64,000 nucleotides of DNA from Isoetes taiwanensis (GCA_021234155.1 JAJEKV010000002.1:40475841-40539840), one strand, 5' to 3'. Numbered from the stretch's first letter, positions 34,345 through 47,480 are shown. Notes: generated from the sequence alone by a model not told the origin. Numbers and translations are program-made.

Positions 34345-34491
34345 GGAGCAAAAGACAACAACATCTGGGTGTCAAAATATTGACAAAATCTTTGTTCAAC
34401 TTTATAGAAAATTTCCATTGTTCCATCGTCAAAATAGAGCAGTCATACTCCCCTCGCCTAGTTGAGAACTTAATTTAGCTGCTCTTTCCAA

Positions 34492-34514
34492 AAGGAAGGA
34501 AGGAAGGAAGGAAG
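34492..34514 (+). repeat. (AAGG)n microsatellite
   Basis: This is about five and a half repeats of AAGG. Confidence 0.85.
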
Positions 34515-34652
34515 TTTATTTTAACAGACAATGAGTTAGTTTCTAGCATAAACTGGAGGTTCATTGGTTTCCTAGTCTCTTCCTAAAAAATACCATATAT
34601 ACGGGGGCATTTTGGTTAATATGCAAAAAAATCTGGGGGCATTTTAAAATTT

Positions 34653-35052
34653 CCTTTATAGGTATTTCTATTGTAGCCAACCATCGAGTTGACTTTGCAA
34701 AAATAAATCACCGGGATAGTCCACTCATCATCTGTTATAGAATTTCATCAAAATTTGAGTTGGCGGTTTAAAGTGGTCTAGGCGGTCATGCATACCATTG
34801 TTATAAGATAAGCTATTTTGGGACAAGATTCAGTTTAGGTTTAACCGTGGCCGGGAGCAACTAGCAGGAATCTTGGACCGGTTCTTCCTACAACGACACC
34901 ATAATTGAGGAGTCATTTTTTTGTGTTTTCTTTTTTCTTCTTGGCTCGAGCTCGGCTATGGCGTCGGTAGCTCTCGACCTTGCAAAGATCGAAAGCGCCA
35001 TCGCCCACCGAAACCTCATCATGGGATCTGGAACCGCCATAGCGGATCTGTC
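34653..35052 (+). repeat. Diverged copy of the 6-kb unit leader, left part
   Basis: This matches 5309-5730 (TATAGGTATTTC ... GGCTCGAGC ... GGAACCGCCATAGC) at lower identity than the tandem units show to each other. It continues at 35716 after a TIR element inserted in it, so it marks an older dispersed copy. Confidence 0.75.
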
Positions 35053-35715
35053 CATGGAATAAATTACTAATCCTATATTTTTAGTGTAGCCAAAATAGGT
35101 TTAGCTAAACTACCTTCAAATTGGGGCTAGAAGTTTCTAACACTTGGCTAAACTAAATGGTTTTCTCCATCACGGTTTCTTACTTTTTGGCTAAACTTTC
35201 ACAAAATGGAAAGGCAAATATTAGCCATCAGCTATAGTAATTTAAAAAATCCAAGCATTTTGGCAAAAGACATTGAATTTATTGTAAATACATAAATCAA
35301 GACACAAACATACATGAACATCAAAAACCTAAAAACAAAGGGACTACATTGTTCCTTTTCCTCTAATCTTCAACTTTGTACTTGGAACAAGAAAGAAAGT
35401 GGAAAAAAAAAAAAAAAAATATAAACCCTATTTGAAATTTCTTAAAGTTACATACATTAGTGTTGAATTTGGGACTAATCTATCCATTTTTCCAAGCCCA
35501 CTCTATCTTAAGTTTAGCTAATCGATGTCACGATGGATATATGCGGGCGTAAAGGTTTGTCTATTCAACCTAAAAACTCAATTGGGTGGCAAAAAAAATT
35601 AGACTAAAATTTTATTTTATTTTGGGCATTTTTCCATTTTTCGTTAGCCGTTTTCCTTGGTGAAACTACTACAAAATAGCCATTTGGCTAACCTTAGCCG
35701 TTATTTTATTCGATG
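35053..35715. mobile_element. Short TIR element, 0.66 kb, relative of 47488-51412
   Basis: It starts CATGGAATAAATTACTAATC and ends TTTATTC-GATG. Its left ~305 bp matches 47488-47795 and its right ~290 bp matches 51128-51412, so it is an internally deleted, non-autonomous derivative. It interrupts the leader copy at GATCTGTC. The target duplication is unclear in the current sequence. Confidence 0.75.
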
Positions 35716-35825
35716 GATGCAATACGGTCACTTACGGTTTGCTTTTGTGCAAAATCCACAGGCTCTACAGGTCATCGAGAATCTATGCTCCCAATTGTTA
35801 TTCTGTGATATTGGCATAGGACAGG
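35716..35825 (+). repeat. Diverged copy of the 6-kb unit leader, right part
   Basis: TTTTGTGCAAAATCCAC ... GGTCATCGAGAATCT matches 5791-5865, resuming the copy begun at 34653. Confidence 0.7.
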
Positions 35826-37467
35826 TGTCAACATGAGATTACACCACCGACAAAAAGGATGACCCAATTATAGTATTGAAAAGGTTTATAAAAGTTGTAA
35901 GTATCTTGTTTTCGATATTTATTTTATTTGAATCTTCAAGTGGTTCTACGAAAAGTGAGATATGAGCACATGTTGCAAAAAGAAAGTTTAACTAAGGCTT
36001 TTTTCTAGTATAAACAAGGTGCTGCGCACGGAGGGTTGCCCTACGGTGGCCCGAGAATGTGTTTTCATGTTTCTTGTTGTCGTTTCGTTTTCATGGTTCT
36101 TGTTGGGTCATTTTCTTAAAGCATGAGTTTTGTTTATGAAGCTTTGAAGATCAATTTATAGAACTTAGGGAGAAAAGAATAATACTTCAAACTAATTTAC
36201 ATAATTGATACTGTGCAACGAATAACTCTATGATTTCTGGTGCTTGAGATATAGAGCAGACACGGTGAACAAAGTGTTGCATTATGATTTAAGATACATA
36301 AAAGCAAGTTAAGATAAATTTAGGCGTTGACATTGTTATTAGTTTTTACGCGACATTCTTGCATTTCACCTCACTTTCTTGAATTTTACCTCACAATGAC
36401 AACCTTATTGGCTATTTAGTTGATCTTGTTAGCATATGTCGAATTAACTTTCGTAAATTTATCAAACAAACCTGGCACAAAGTGCACAAGCAAAATTGTG
36501 AGACATGCATGAAAAGCAGTAAATGCAAACCCTCTACAATTGTTAACATAACAAACAAACAATACTTCCAACACAAATGCTATACATTGCATCATTTATC
36601 AAAGGATAATATTCCCTCAATACTGAGATAGAGTTTCTCCCATTAAGTAGGAGGGACGTGTTAAAGTAAGACAACATAGTAGGGATGTCTAAAAATAAAA
36701 ATTGAATAAAGGCTGTTTGAGTTTCTTATGTCCTTTCTTATGCCAAAAGCCTTGAGCATATGGTCTTAGCTCTGGTGTAAGCGTTGATTATTCTGGCCGG
36801 GTCAAGAGACTCTGTAGTAGTTTCATCACATGTGATAATAACATGAGTGCAAAGAGAAGCTTGCAGACACTTGGCATGATGATGAAAATTAGCAAGGAAT
36901 CTTAACTAGCAATAGGGCAAACATTTGGCATGATGATGAAAATTAGCAAAAATTCTTGACTAGCAGCAGGGCAGGCTTGAGGCAAAAAGTTGGGGAAGAT
37001 AGATTTGGATAATGCGAATAGTCAGTAATAAGGAAAAGATAGATGCGTATAGCGTGAATAATCAGTAATAAGGTGCTTCTTGAGTAATAAGGTGCTTCTA
37101 GACGCTTCTTAGATCTAAATAAACATGAAAATACATTGTATGAAAATACATTGTATGTTTCTTTGCTATTATTATGTTCATGATATTAATACAAATATAT
37201 GAGTTATATGATCTAAATTGACCAACCTTTAATATTCTTTAGCATGGCTTGGGAAGTTTATAACCATTTTAGGCTATGTTGTGTTTTTTATTCGAATGGT
37301 TGTATGGTTTGTAAGGAGGGACGGCAGTTCCATGAACTTAAACCCTACAAAGAAATTAACATTGATCTATTGTTGTACCAATAAAACTACTGATATCAAC
37401 TTAAATTTGAATAGGAGGCAATATGTTCATCCATGAGGGACTTCATCAATAGTTGGGATTATCACTT

Positions 37468-37493
37468 ATAAGATAAGATAAGATAAGATAAGA
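37468..37493 (+). repeat. (GATAA)n microsatellite
   Basis: This is five consecutive AAGAT/GATAA repeats. Confidence 0.85.
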
Positions 37494-40400
37494 AAAAATT
37501 ATCAAGGAGAGATCCATTTTTGTTGCCTTTTGCCATTTGAGCCCGACATTCTAAAAGGTTCCTCATGTATATCGGTTGAGAGAACCATGAGATAGCCAAT
37601 TAAAGCTCCCCTCTAGAGTTGTCTTTACTTGGTCCTCGACATCTACTTCTAGCATCTACTTCTAGTGATGGCTACATCAAGACAGACTAGAATAATATCT
37701 CTTGAGAACAGTATCCTTTGGCAGGATCGTTTCCTCTGTGAATTCTGCTAAATTCTTAGCTTACATCGAAATGCGAATATCATTTATAAGCATCCACTTC
37801 TAATTAACAACCTTTATTAGCCCGTCATATTTTGTAAAGGCAAACTAAGCGTACAAATGCATTCAAGCGCAAGCGGTACATGCAATCTTGATCCCAGCGA
37901 AAATTTTAGTGGCCCGGTGAATCATTTTGGCCACTAATTACGGAGTTCAAGCAAAAATCGACCCGGCCGACTTAAGTAGGATGCCTTACTTACGGACTAC
38001 CTCTGATTAGCCATTTGGTGGCACTTTATTGCCCTATTGCGACATTAGAATGGCCAATTAGATGTTTGCTAATTGGAGTGGTATCGACTTTGGGGCCAAT
38101 TTAGTTCCAAGTGAGAAATAGATATGCTTATGGAATGGCTATTTAGGCCACTTGGCCAAATCCTGTAATGCCTTAAGTTCGCCAAATCTTCACTCATTAA
38201 GAGACCCCCTCATAAATTAGGTCACTTATGGAGGCCAACATTATTAGAAATTTTTATTCCTAAATGTATCTACCAACTAAGAATAATCCCGTTGTTTTGG
38301 AAAATCAAATATCGAAGCATTTTTCAATCCTTTTTATGAAGACTCCGGCATCCGATTTCTGATTCTCCCTACCAGCAATCTGTGCATTATTGAAATACAT
38401 GAGGTATATATTCAAATTCATACAACATGTAACTTAAACACATATATATAGGGTAGCGACTTCTTTGTATTTGGGCAACTAGCTCTATATTTAATAAGAA
38501 TCTAGCTAAAAATTGCCATTTGAGCTACATGTTATTAGATATTTGATTCAAAAATCGCCAATTAGGTTGCAACCACATTAGAAAAAAATAGGAAAAATGG
38601 CCAGTTCAGGCTACACTTTTGGGGGCATATTTTATAAGGAATGGCCAATTCATTATACTTATACAAAATTATAGGTCCCATAAAATTTTCCCTGACTGAT
38701 CCATGCAAATTAACAACCATCCAGGGCTGCCATACGCTTATAATGCAAGATGATCAGATTACTCTTTAGCACAAATGATAGTGACAATCACGCACTTCTT
38801 TTAGAGCCTAAATCCCAGTTTCAGAGCTACCATGGGTTGCATATAAGGAATCTAGAATCAAAATACAATAATACAATAGCAAAGGCTTGAACTTACATCC
38901 ATTTTGAACTTACCAGATTTTTGAGAATGGCTATAGTATTCAACCTCAGGCCTGCATAACATCCAGGCATGCAAGTTAGATAGGCATAGAAAGAGAGCCA
39001 TAACTTATGCAAGAAAACTCTGTTTCTCAAGCATGAGCATGCATTGGAAAGCTCAAAGCATAATTTTTGAAAGTTGCTAAGTACATATTTTCAAATTCAT
39101 TATGTAAACATGTCAAATAAACCAGAACTTTTCTAAATCCAAAGCCTTCTTTATTAGGAATGTTGCGCATACTCAGCAAAATAATGACTCATTGTAGCTT
39201 AAATTGGAACTTCAAACACAGAGGAAAACTTCCAGGCCTGAGATTTGCTTGGCTTTGGCCTTGCCCATCACCTCTAGCCCGGACTGAAAAAAAAGGAACC
39301 ACTGGTACATGTGCTGCGAGGATTGAGCTGTTCTTTCCAAAAAAGAAGACTTGATTTTGTGCCAAATCAGTGTCTACAAACTCAACATGGTCATACCTCG
39401 TAATGTTGGTCTCTAAGCTTGTAATGTTGATCTCTGAATTTGCTATGTTCATCTCTGACTTGTAATTCTGCAGTGGCACATGACTTCATACATATTTCGG
39501 GCTCCTAAGCATGAACAAACAAAAGTAAGCATTCAAGAAGAGAAAAATCTACCTTAATGTTTTCCATGCTATAATAATAACAAAATCACTTACTATCGGC
39601 CAAAAGTATCGGACTATAGCTCTTTCTCAAACCATCTATATACATGCACGAACAAATTTCCCCCTTTATGCGGTGTTGCAACTCTTCATCTTGGCAACAA
39701 TCACGGATGAGGGTAATGTCTGTAGGGTTTCACATAAGCTCCAAGCCACACACGAACATGACACTATTCGAGAAGGCGGGGCATCCGGTGACGGTAAGGC
39801 TAGTTCAAGCTGCCAAATCGAGATTCAAGAAGGGCAAAAAATCTATACCTCTTTGTCCACCCACCGGGTTTTCTGTCACTACAAATTTACCATGACTTGA
39901 AGATGTTGAAGCCCGGGAATTAAAATCAAACCCTCTTGCATTCAATCCACGGTTTTCAAACCCAAATGCTTAGCCACTTAGGGTACAAAGTAAAATGGAA
40001 ATCAAAGTGTTGCTCAAATAGCCGCCAAATAATGAAGCATACAAATCTAGTAATGACGAGAAGAATAGCAAATTCGGGTTGCAAATAAAAATCCCTAGAG
40101 CTTGCTTGCAATTGATCCATGCTCAAAATTCATAAGCATCTTTCTTACACGGGCTCATAAACACCACAGGGAATCAAGTAAGCCAGGGGGGGCGGCTCTC
40201 GAGTTATTTCCATTTTGCCAACATAAATCAACCCTCGTAGATGCGAGAAAAGCGGTATGAATTTAAATATATGCTATGATGAATTGTTTGGAGCAGAGTT
40301 TTAAATCAAATTACTGAGGGCATGTAGAACAAAGGGCGATTTGAGAAGCTACCCGATGCTCGAGCGAAAAAAGCGGATTTGGCTCTGCACCCAACAACCA

Positions 40401-40753
40401 TAGAGTGGATTTGCCGCAGTCTTGGAATTCCAAAATAGAGTCATGCAACCTAAAAACGAAATTGAGCCAGTTTGCTTGGCCATGCAAGTGCGATGAGAAC
40501 CAAGCGAGAGTGCGTTGGAGAATCCAAAGGCCGTCACCAAGCATCACCATGGCTCGATCCTTGCAGCTGCGGACATAAATTACGAGCGAGAAAATCTTGG
40601 ATCATATTGGAGCTGCGGTTACCGGTCGAACATCCTTGATCCCAAGCATTTAATAGGTGCATTTTTCGGGGGAACAAAGGGTTTTAGCGGTCATCAACAT
40701 ATCGCGAGTATATTCCGGCATATACTCGGTATATCCCTAAACCACATAAGCGA

Positions 40754-40811
40754 GGGTTTGCCCCTAGGGAGCAACCCAATAAACGAGGGTTTGCCCCCCT
40801 AGGGGCAACCC
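40754..40811 (+). repeat. Two tandem palindromic repeats (GGTTTGCCCC...GGGGCAACCC)
   Basis: Two adjacent ~33-bp copies of CGAGGGTTTGCCCC-(CTAGGG)-GCAACCCAA each form a short hairpin. A similar hairpin sits at 33610. Their role is unknown. Confidence 0.7.
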
Positions 40812-41470
40812 AAAAAGTTAATTTTGGTGAAATAAAATCGTAAGGCATTACATTTCTTTGGCCCACCCTTTTTTTCCATATATCCATACCACAAGATGAT
40901 TTTTAGGGCATCAAACAAACTGTTAATTTTACGGAAAAAGAATTTTTCAGATCAGTTTTTCTCTCCAGGTTTCCAGGTTTTTATTTTGTGTTGCTCATAA
41001 GATGCCGCTCTTCCCTTGTATGCCGCATTGTGGATTTTTTATCGATATGGCTTATTAGAGGCTTCAGTGGCTGTTTGTTGAAGCAATCTACATATTCTGG
41101 TATGGTAAGTTCCGTTGCATAGACTGGTAAGTCCATTGCACAAGTCACTTTAATATCATATTTTTTGCTGTTATTCTCAGGGTTAGATTGTGTTATTCAT
41201 GAACAATTCAGGTAAGAGGGAAGCGGCAATGGAGATAAGCATTTTCATCTTCATTCCATCATTTTTACAGTGATTTCAGCCATGCTTGGAGCGATATCCG
41301 ACTTATAAAAGCGGTTTTATCCTTTGTACAATGCGAGCAATCAATGAAAGTGGATTCCCTCTTGAGGAGCATTTGAAGTCTGAAGGTGGACATGGAACTT
41401 AGTATACTAGGCTGGTAAGTTCCTCTTGCATTTTACATGATTAATACAAACATATGCATAACTCTAGATT

Positions 41471-42215
41471 ATGTATTGGGGTGAGAGGGCTTCCAAACCG
41501 GAAAAGGGGTCCCCCTTTCATTCCCCAACAAAATGGAAATTGGGTCGTAACAACCTAAGATTCCTCCCCCTTGCGTGCTGCATGCTTGGGCCCATGGTAG
41601 ACCACTTTCAGTATTGAACCTTGAATGTGCACGTGGGGCGTTCGAGACACCCGGCATAAATGGGTAGAAGCGACTACTCATAAACATCTAGGCAGTTTTG
41701 CCCGGTTGGTTAAGGGCATGTCGGTTAGGAGCCTTCTGGTTGGTATCGGGCGTGTTGGATCTTGGGGTGTTGACATTGATTTACAGATAATAGGTTGGAT
41801 CCTTAGCTATTTGTATTATATTTGAGACATTTGAATCATCTAATGCTCCAGTAAATCTATAACGACTCATAAGGACATGGATTAAATTTTAGAAGGTGAG
41901 ACTGTAATGATCCTGGCCACTTGATGGGCCAGTATACATACTCATGTGTGTATATACATGCTTGACATGCATGCAAGATAGAACATGCATGGAAGATGGA
42001 CCATGCATGCATGCATGCACGTGAAACATATAAGCAAGAGTTTTTAGAGAGTTTAACGGGGATTAGAGTGAAGGTTTTTGCAAGAGTTTGCAAAGCAAGA
42101 AAGCAGAGGAGACATCGAGGAGGCAAAACCTTCAAGATCATGTCATGGACTGCATCAATCATCTTTTTCTTTGGGGAGAGGTTTGCCATGGATTCAATTG
42201 CTTGCTAGTAATTCT
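41471..42215 (+). mobile_element. LTR-retroelement fossil, LTR plus start of internal region (copy A)
   Basis: A repeat of about 270 bp ends just before TTGGTATCGGG, which resembles a primer-binding site of the initiator-Met type (TGGTATC...). It is followed by internal sequence down to about 42215. The same arrangement occurs inverted at 51500-52240 and, shortened, at 45800-46380. No gag or pol domain is visible, so it is a non-autonomous or decayed member. It is broken, and divergence between copies suggests it is not recent. Confidence 0.5.
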
Positions 42216-42333
42216 AAATGGAGTAGAACATGATAGATTGACCTCCAATATGGCTTATGAGTAGAAGACTTTGCTTGAACAAGTAAAGGATATTCGAGCA
42301 TGAAGAGCTTGGCAGCATAATCAAGTAGTAAGA

Positions 42334-42537
42334 ACATGCAACTACTATCATATCTCAATATCTAGCATTTCCAACTTAAAATCCATATAGTCTAAAGATC
42401 CTGGCGCATGTAACTCTTGCCGGTGATTGTAAACCCAAGTTGCATCTTGGTGCCAATAATACAATTAACTCCTTAGCCTTAGTATTATTAACCTTGTATT
42501 CCATAACTTCTTAGTTAAAGTAAATTCAACCACTACA
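42334..42537 (+). repeat. Direct repeat pair, left copy
   Basis: AACATGCAACTACTATCATA ... AATTCAACCACTA recurs at 44174-44385 with small indels mainly near CAG/CTG sites, and its first 60 bp recur again at 45718. The copies are 1840 bp apart. The sequence between (42540-44170) is AT-rich with no recognised gene. Confidence 0.75.
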
Positions 42538-42539
42538 CC

Positions 42540-44173
42540 TAGGAGTTGACCCTCATGGCAGCTTCGGGATCTTATCTAAACTTTACTAGATCTAGATTGG
42601 TGAAGAATTTAATCTTAGATAGATAATTGAAAATGATTTTCTTTATGTATATAACTAATATCCAACCATTGTAATATAGTTTGAAAAGAAATACACCCGT
42701 TGTTCAACATCAAAACTAGGATTGATTCTAGAATACTCCAAACTCGCCCACGATCCCGGCTACCTTGTTGTCGCTAAGCTTGACCACTACTTGCTAATCA
42801 GCGCACAATGCACTCAAGGGGGTTAGTCCTCGTGACTAAAGTGGGGATTCCATGGCTGCCTCTGCATACATAGAACATCTTGCAATCTTGGATAACAAAT
42901 ATAACAACTCAAAGACATAAGAACCTATGGTGCAACGCTAGACTATGACAATAAAAAAACATCATGAACATCAAGAGAAAAGAACATAACCAGAGTACCA
43001 AACCATCATAAACAAACTCTGGGACAATGGGTAGCTCAGCCAGCCTACATACAGATCCTGTTAGCAGCATGTTGCCCAACCAGCTTACATTCCAAGCCCT
43101 GTAGCGAGTGGTGGGGTGAACCTCATATGTGCATACCCTCTCAGCCCACATCTGGCATTGGAGGACCTCTTACCATGGGAGTTCACAAGAGTTGAGTGAC
43201 GTAGCAATCTCGGCCAGGGAGAACTAGCGCCCGGTGTCCTGAAAGCACAAATATAGAAAATAGAACATGATCATGCGGAACAACCCAGCCCACGAACACG
43301 GAAGTCCAGAGCAGGAGGATCAAATACATATGAGAATACCAAGGACAACAGTGAGACAATGTAAAGACCATGACATGTGTGTTCCTTAGACATAGACTAA
43401 ACATGTCCCCAGACCTTGCCCTTGCCAAGGTTGACCGTACAACCTTACCATGTCAAAGTTGAAGATATTTTATTAGGAATTTCTTTTAGATCTTGAAATG
43501 GTCTATGAATACCTATTATCTATTCACTTGAGATTCAAATTTCAAGATTGCACAACAATGCAATAAACCATTATCTATATCAATGCTCTAGTAAAGTAAT
43601 TTTTATTGGTCATTCAAATGCTAAATGCTGTATTCAATCATTCATCTTAGATTTATAAAGATCGATCCAGCATTCTAGCCGGACCGACCTGATACTCCCT
43701 TGCCGTTCTGAGCTTTCCAAATTCAAACTTCCTCTTGCCTCCATTTTATTTGATCCATGTTTGACCTAGGATTAATGCTAAATAAAATGGATGGCTCAAT
43801 AACGAATTTTCCTCCTTCCTCACTATAGGTTAATGTCACTATGGTTTAACCATTGACCATTAACCTTGTCTTAAATTTAATAATTCAATAATAATCGGAT
43901 GTTCATTCTCACTTAAACTCAAGTGTATGCTATAAGCCCCAAATATTACATGATCATTTTCTTTTCAAGTAGCAATTTAAATAAAACCCAATAACATCCA
44001 ACATCGATGTAGCTTACTCAAACAAGCTGCTATAAGATTAGGTCTTGAGAACTACCCCTTATCAATGTGGCTAAATTACCACCTTAACAATAATATATTT
44101 CTATTAAGAACACTTAGCTATGACTTTAAAATATTCATAATGAAAGCTCGCTTACCTTAGATAAGGGATTTAA
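42540..44173. other. AT-rich spacer between direct repeats
   Basis: This stretch has short ORFs only (about 80 codons at 42909-43151 and 43183-43428, minus strand), with no family resemblance. Confidence 0.35.
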
Positions 44174-44385
44174 ACATGCAACTACTATCATATCTCAATA
44201 TCTAGCATTTCCAACTTAAAAATCCATATAGTCTAAAGACCACAACTGCATGTAACTCTTGCTGACTGATCGTAAACCCAAGCTGCATCTTCAGGTGCCA
44301 ATAATACAATTAACTCCTTAGCCTTAGTGTTATTAACCTTGTATTCCATAACTTCTTAGTTAAAAGTAAATTCAACCACTAAAAC
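44174..44385 (+). repeat. Direct repeat pair, right copy
   Basis: This is the partner of 42334-42537. Its 3' part forms one arm of the fold-back at 44329-44502. Confidence 0.75.
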
Positions 44386-44502
44386 AAATGCATGTTCTTA
44401 CTACTTGATTAAGAACATGCATGCATCAAGTAGTAAGAACATGCATTTGTTTTGGTGGTTGGTTCACCAACTAGAAGTTATGGAAACTATAAGGTTAATA
44501 AC
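44329..44502. repeat. Fold-back with 29-bp perfect core arms
   Basis: The arms 44381-44409 and 44425-44453 are exact complements (AAAACAAATGCATGTTCTTA...) around a 15-nt loop. Imperfect pairing extends outward to GTTATTAACCTT at 44329-44340 and AAGGTTAATAAC at 44491-44502. No coding or TIR context explains it. Confidence 0.85.
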
Positions 44503-44644
44503 TTAAAACTAAATTATTACTTTTCTGTTCTGACTCGGCTCGATACATCGATCAATCTTCACTATGGATTTTTAGAAGTTTTGCTAGAGAATATGAAAAT
44601 GGTAATACGAAATATCCCCATAACTTAGCTAAGACTTTAAAATA

Positions 44645-45215
44645 TTCATAATGTAAATCGATTCGGCGCGGAATCGCCATTCTGCTCAAGGCGAGCATGC
44701 ATGCATTGCATCGTCGCGTACATGCATCGCATGCGTTTTTAGGCCGTTCTTGGTTTGGCGTTTGCTACTTATTGCGGAGTTCTTTATCAATGTTTCATCG
44801 GCTTCCTCTTTTCTCGGTGATTACCTTATTCTCTTTGAATTGTTTTCGAGGCGGGGAGGGCTTCTTCACGCTGGTTTTGGCCCAGGCGTTGCTTTCTGCT
44901 TTGTCCTTTCGGCCTTTAGCCTTCATCGTGACCTTCGTCCTCGATCCTAGTTTGTTAAAGAAAGTCCTTTGGTATTGGCGGGTGCTTTGTTGGTTTCAAA
45001 GTCGCGGTGCAAGAATGCGTCGATTCGGCGTGGCGAATCGCCATTCTTGCTCAAGGCAACATCATCACATACATGCGTCGCATGCATGCATCGCATCGCG
45101 TTTTGGACCGTTCGCCCGGGTTGGGCGTTTGCTACTTATTGCGGAGTTCTTCATCAGCGTTTCATCGGCTTCCTCTTCTCTCGGCGGTATCTTATTCTCT
45201 TTGAACCCACCCTCT
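44645..45215 (+). repeat. ~370-bp offset duplication with GATTCGGCG and ATGCATCGC words
   Basis: The segments 44655-44845 and 45020-45205 share TTTGCTACTTATTGCGGAGT and GTTTCATCGGCTTCCTCTT. A 202-codon ORF (44697-45305) crosses both copies, but its product only repeats the duplicated phrases and has no known domain, so I do not call it a gene. The sequence that follows to 45600 has no recognised gene. Confidence 0.6.
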
Positions 45216-45799
45216 CCCCCTTCTTTGTTTTTTTATATTTTGTACAAGTTACATTTTATCATGTTTTCCACCCGATTGGGTGATGCTTTTCCACCCATTG
45301 GGTGATGCTATTCTTTGGTATGTTTCTCGTTTGTTGTGTTGGTGATGTGCGGTGCAGGTTGGCGGCGCCATCCGTTTTGACTTCTCCATCGCGGGGGTTT
45401 TGGGGCGATTCTATGCCTTCACGTTTGTCTAAGCCCCTTCTTTGAGAGGCTTATCACTAGGGTTTTTCTCGAAAACCCGAAAAGTTTTTTTAATCCGGTG
45501 ATAAGCTTCGGCGGTACATCAACCACTCATCTATTAGCATTGTATTTGTTTTGGGGTCCAAATGATATAATTGGATTTTCCCTTTATTTTTAGGTGGGTA
45601 GTTCGCATGTAATGCGGCTATCCCTTATCCCTCATTAGCCAGAAATCGGTGAGATGAATGAGAAGCCTATCGCGATTGCAAGAATGAAAGCTCACTTTCC
45701 TTAGATAAAGGGATTTAAACATGCAACTACTCTCATATCTCAATATCTAGAATTTCCAACTTAAAAATCCATAGTCAGATACGCGACAAAATCCCATCC

Positions 45800-46975
45800 G
45801 AGAAAGAAAAAGAGTCCATGGCGTGATTTCTAAGGTTTAAGCCTCATCGGTGTCTCCTCTACTTTCTTGCTTTGCAAACTCTTGCAAAACCTTCCGTCTC
45901 AATCTCCTTTGAGCTCTTCAAAAACTCTTGCTTATCTCGGCTCTCCATGCTACATGCATGTTCCATCTTCCATGCATGTTCTATCTTGGATGCATGTTCC
46001 ATCTTGCATGCATGTCAAACATGCATATATGCACGATGCGTTAATCTTGGCCCATCAACGGCGGGGATCGTTACGATTCTTTGTAACATTCTTAATCGAC
46101 ATGCCCTTAACCAAGTGGGCAAAACCGTCTAGGCGTTTATGGTAGTCGCTTCTACCCATTTATGCGTGTGTCGGGGCGCCCCGGGGCACATTCAAGGATC
46201 GAATACCGGTGGTCTACCCATGGGCTCGTTGCGGTCTCTCCCACTGGGAACTATGCTGGTCCTCGAGCATCCAAGAACTATACCATGTCACAATTACCAA
46301 GTCTTTGCAAATTACCCATGCATATAGGCACCCATGGAACTCGAACTTCGAGACACGCTCGATACCAATTATAGCGGGCCCATGGTGAGCCATTTCAGTA
46401 TTCGATCCTTGAATGTGCATTAGGCGTTCGAGGTTTAGGCATAAATGGGTGAAGCGACTACTCATAAGCGTCTAGGCGGTTTTACTTTCTCAAGCTATAG
46501 CGTTCCTAGCCGACATGTCCTTAACCAAGCTGGGCAAAACCGTCTAGCGTTTATGAGTAGTGGCTTCTACCCATTTATGTCGATTGTCACAAAGGAGGCA
46601 TGCAGGTACATTCAAGGATTGAATGCTTTCGGCGGTCTACCATGGGCGGATTCACGGTCTCTCCCACTAGAACTATGCTTTCGTCCTCGAGCATCCAAGG
46701 CTATATCATGTCACGATTACTAAGTCTTTGCAAATTACCCATGCATATAGGCACCCATGGAGACTTCGAACTTCGAGACCTTCTTTGATACCAAGCTAGC
46801 GGGACCCATGGTAGGCCATTTCAGTATTCGATCCTTGATATGTGCACGTGGGCGTTCGAGAGACACCGACATAAATGGGTAGAAGCGAGGTACTCATAAG
46901 CGTCTAGATGATTTTGCCCGGTTGGTTAAGGGCATGTCGGTCGAGAACATTCTGGTCAAACTTCGTCAGCAAAAC
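45800..46975 (-). mobile_element. LTR-retroelement fossil pieces (copy C)
   Basis: 45800-46080 matches the internal part of copies A and B (TTTCTTGCTTTGCAAACTCT, ATGCATGTTCCATCTT). LTR-like blocks follow at about 46090-46375, 46380-46560, 46560-46800 and 46800-46970, each with ACCCATTTATG, CATTCAAGGAT and CATGTCACGATTAC-like words. It appears as a nest of partial LTRs in both orientations. It is broken and incomplete. Confidence 0.5.
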
Positions 46976-47480
46976 ATAGACATCACAAGAACCCGGGTGT
47001 AAGACTTACCCCCACACGGAAATACTTTGCTCCTTCTCCTGGTTCAATTCGATCAATCGGTGCAAAGCGCACCCTCCACAACAAAAAGGCTACTTTCCCA
47101 TGAAAAACTCCTTCCCAAGAAATCGAGGAATAATATTGTTGCGCTTATATAGTCTAACAATGACCTTGCATGCATGCACACTTTGCATGCATGCGGACAC
47201 GTGCATGCATGTATTCCTAGCGTATAATCATTTATTTCACCATCGACCATTCTTAGGCCCAAATCAGCCTTCTCCATGCAATTTCGACCTAATTTATATC
47301 ACTTTACTTGGATTTACCTTCTACTTTTCCATGCTCATACGATTGCAAATGAAGCTTATCATACGCACATAATCTTATCTTGCAAACCCGACTAGTATAT
47401 TACAACAATCACATGAATAATTCCTTGAAAAGTCAAGAAGATCGGCCTCACGTATCTAGCCTCTAACATAACATGATGCA
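46976..47480. other. Spacer with TGCATGCA-rich stretch
   Basis: I see no gene. 47165-47215 contains repeated GCATGCATGC words like those in the LTR internal regions. Confidence 0.4.

Larger units (their letters stand above)
33704..34652. mobile_element. Non-autonomous TIR element (MITE-like), 0.95 kb
   Basis: The ends are inverted: AAATTTTACAAACGCCCC at the left and its near-complement GGGGGCATTTTAAAATTT at the right. Each is followed inward by a second AAAATGCCCC-type block. No transposase ORF is present. Inside are three 28-bp copies around AACCAGCATGCA (34268-34344) and an (AAGG)n run. The right end abuts the leader-like segment at 34653. No target duplication is clear. Confidence 0.6.
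35826..41470. other. 5.6-kb AT-rich spacer without a recognised gene
   Basis: I find only ORFs under 100 codons without family resemblance, for example at 39644-39900, 40311-40550 and 40515-40802. Local structure includes a roughly 60-bp direct duplication around CTTGGCATGATGATGAAAAT (36868-36975) and a (GATAA) run at 37468-37493. There is also a tract rich in GGCCAATTA and TTGGCCAC words (37.9-38.7 kb) that resembles old MITE sequence, and paired palindromes at 40754-40811. A stretch 41280-41414 has plausible AG and GT borders and reads C-L-E-R-Y-P-T-Y-K-S-G-F, but it contains a stop. Confidence 0.4.

Noticed and set aside
35826-41470. Possible single exon at 41280-41414 with AG/GT borders
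   Set aside because: It contains a stop, has no partner exons and matches no known family, so it is mentioned only within the spacer description.
42334-44385. Direct repeats read as LTRs of a 2-kb element
   Set aside because: No TG...CA ends, primer-binding site, polypurine tract or target duplication is visible, and a third partial copy at 45718 suggests plain segmental repeats.
44697-45305. 202-codon plus-strand ORF
   Set aside because: It crosses a tandem duplication and repeats the same phrases. It has no domain and no start context, so chance openness is likelier.
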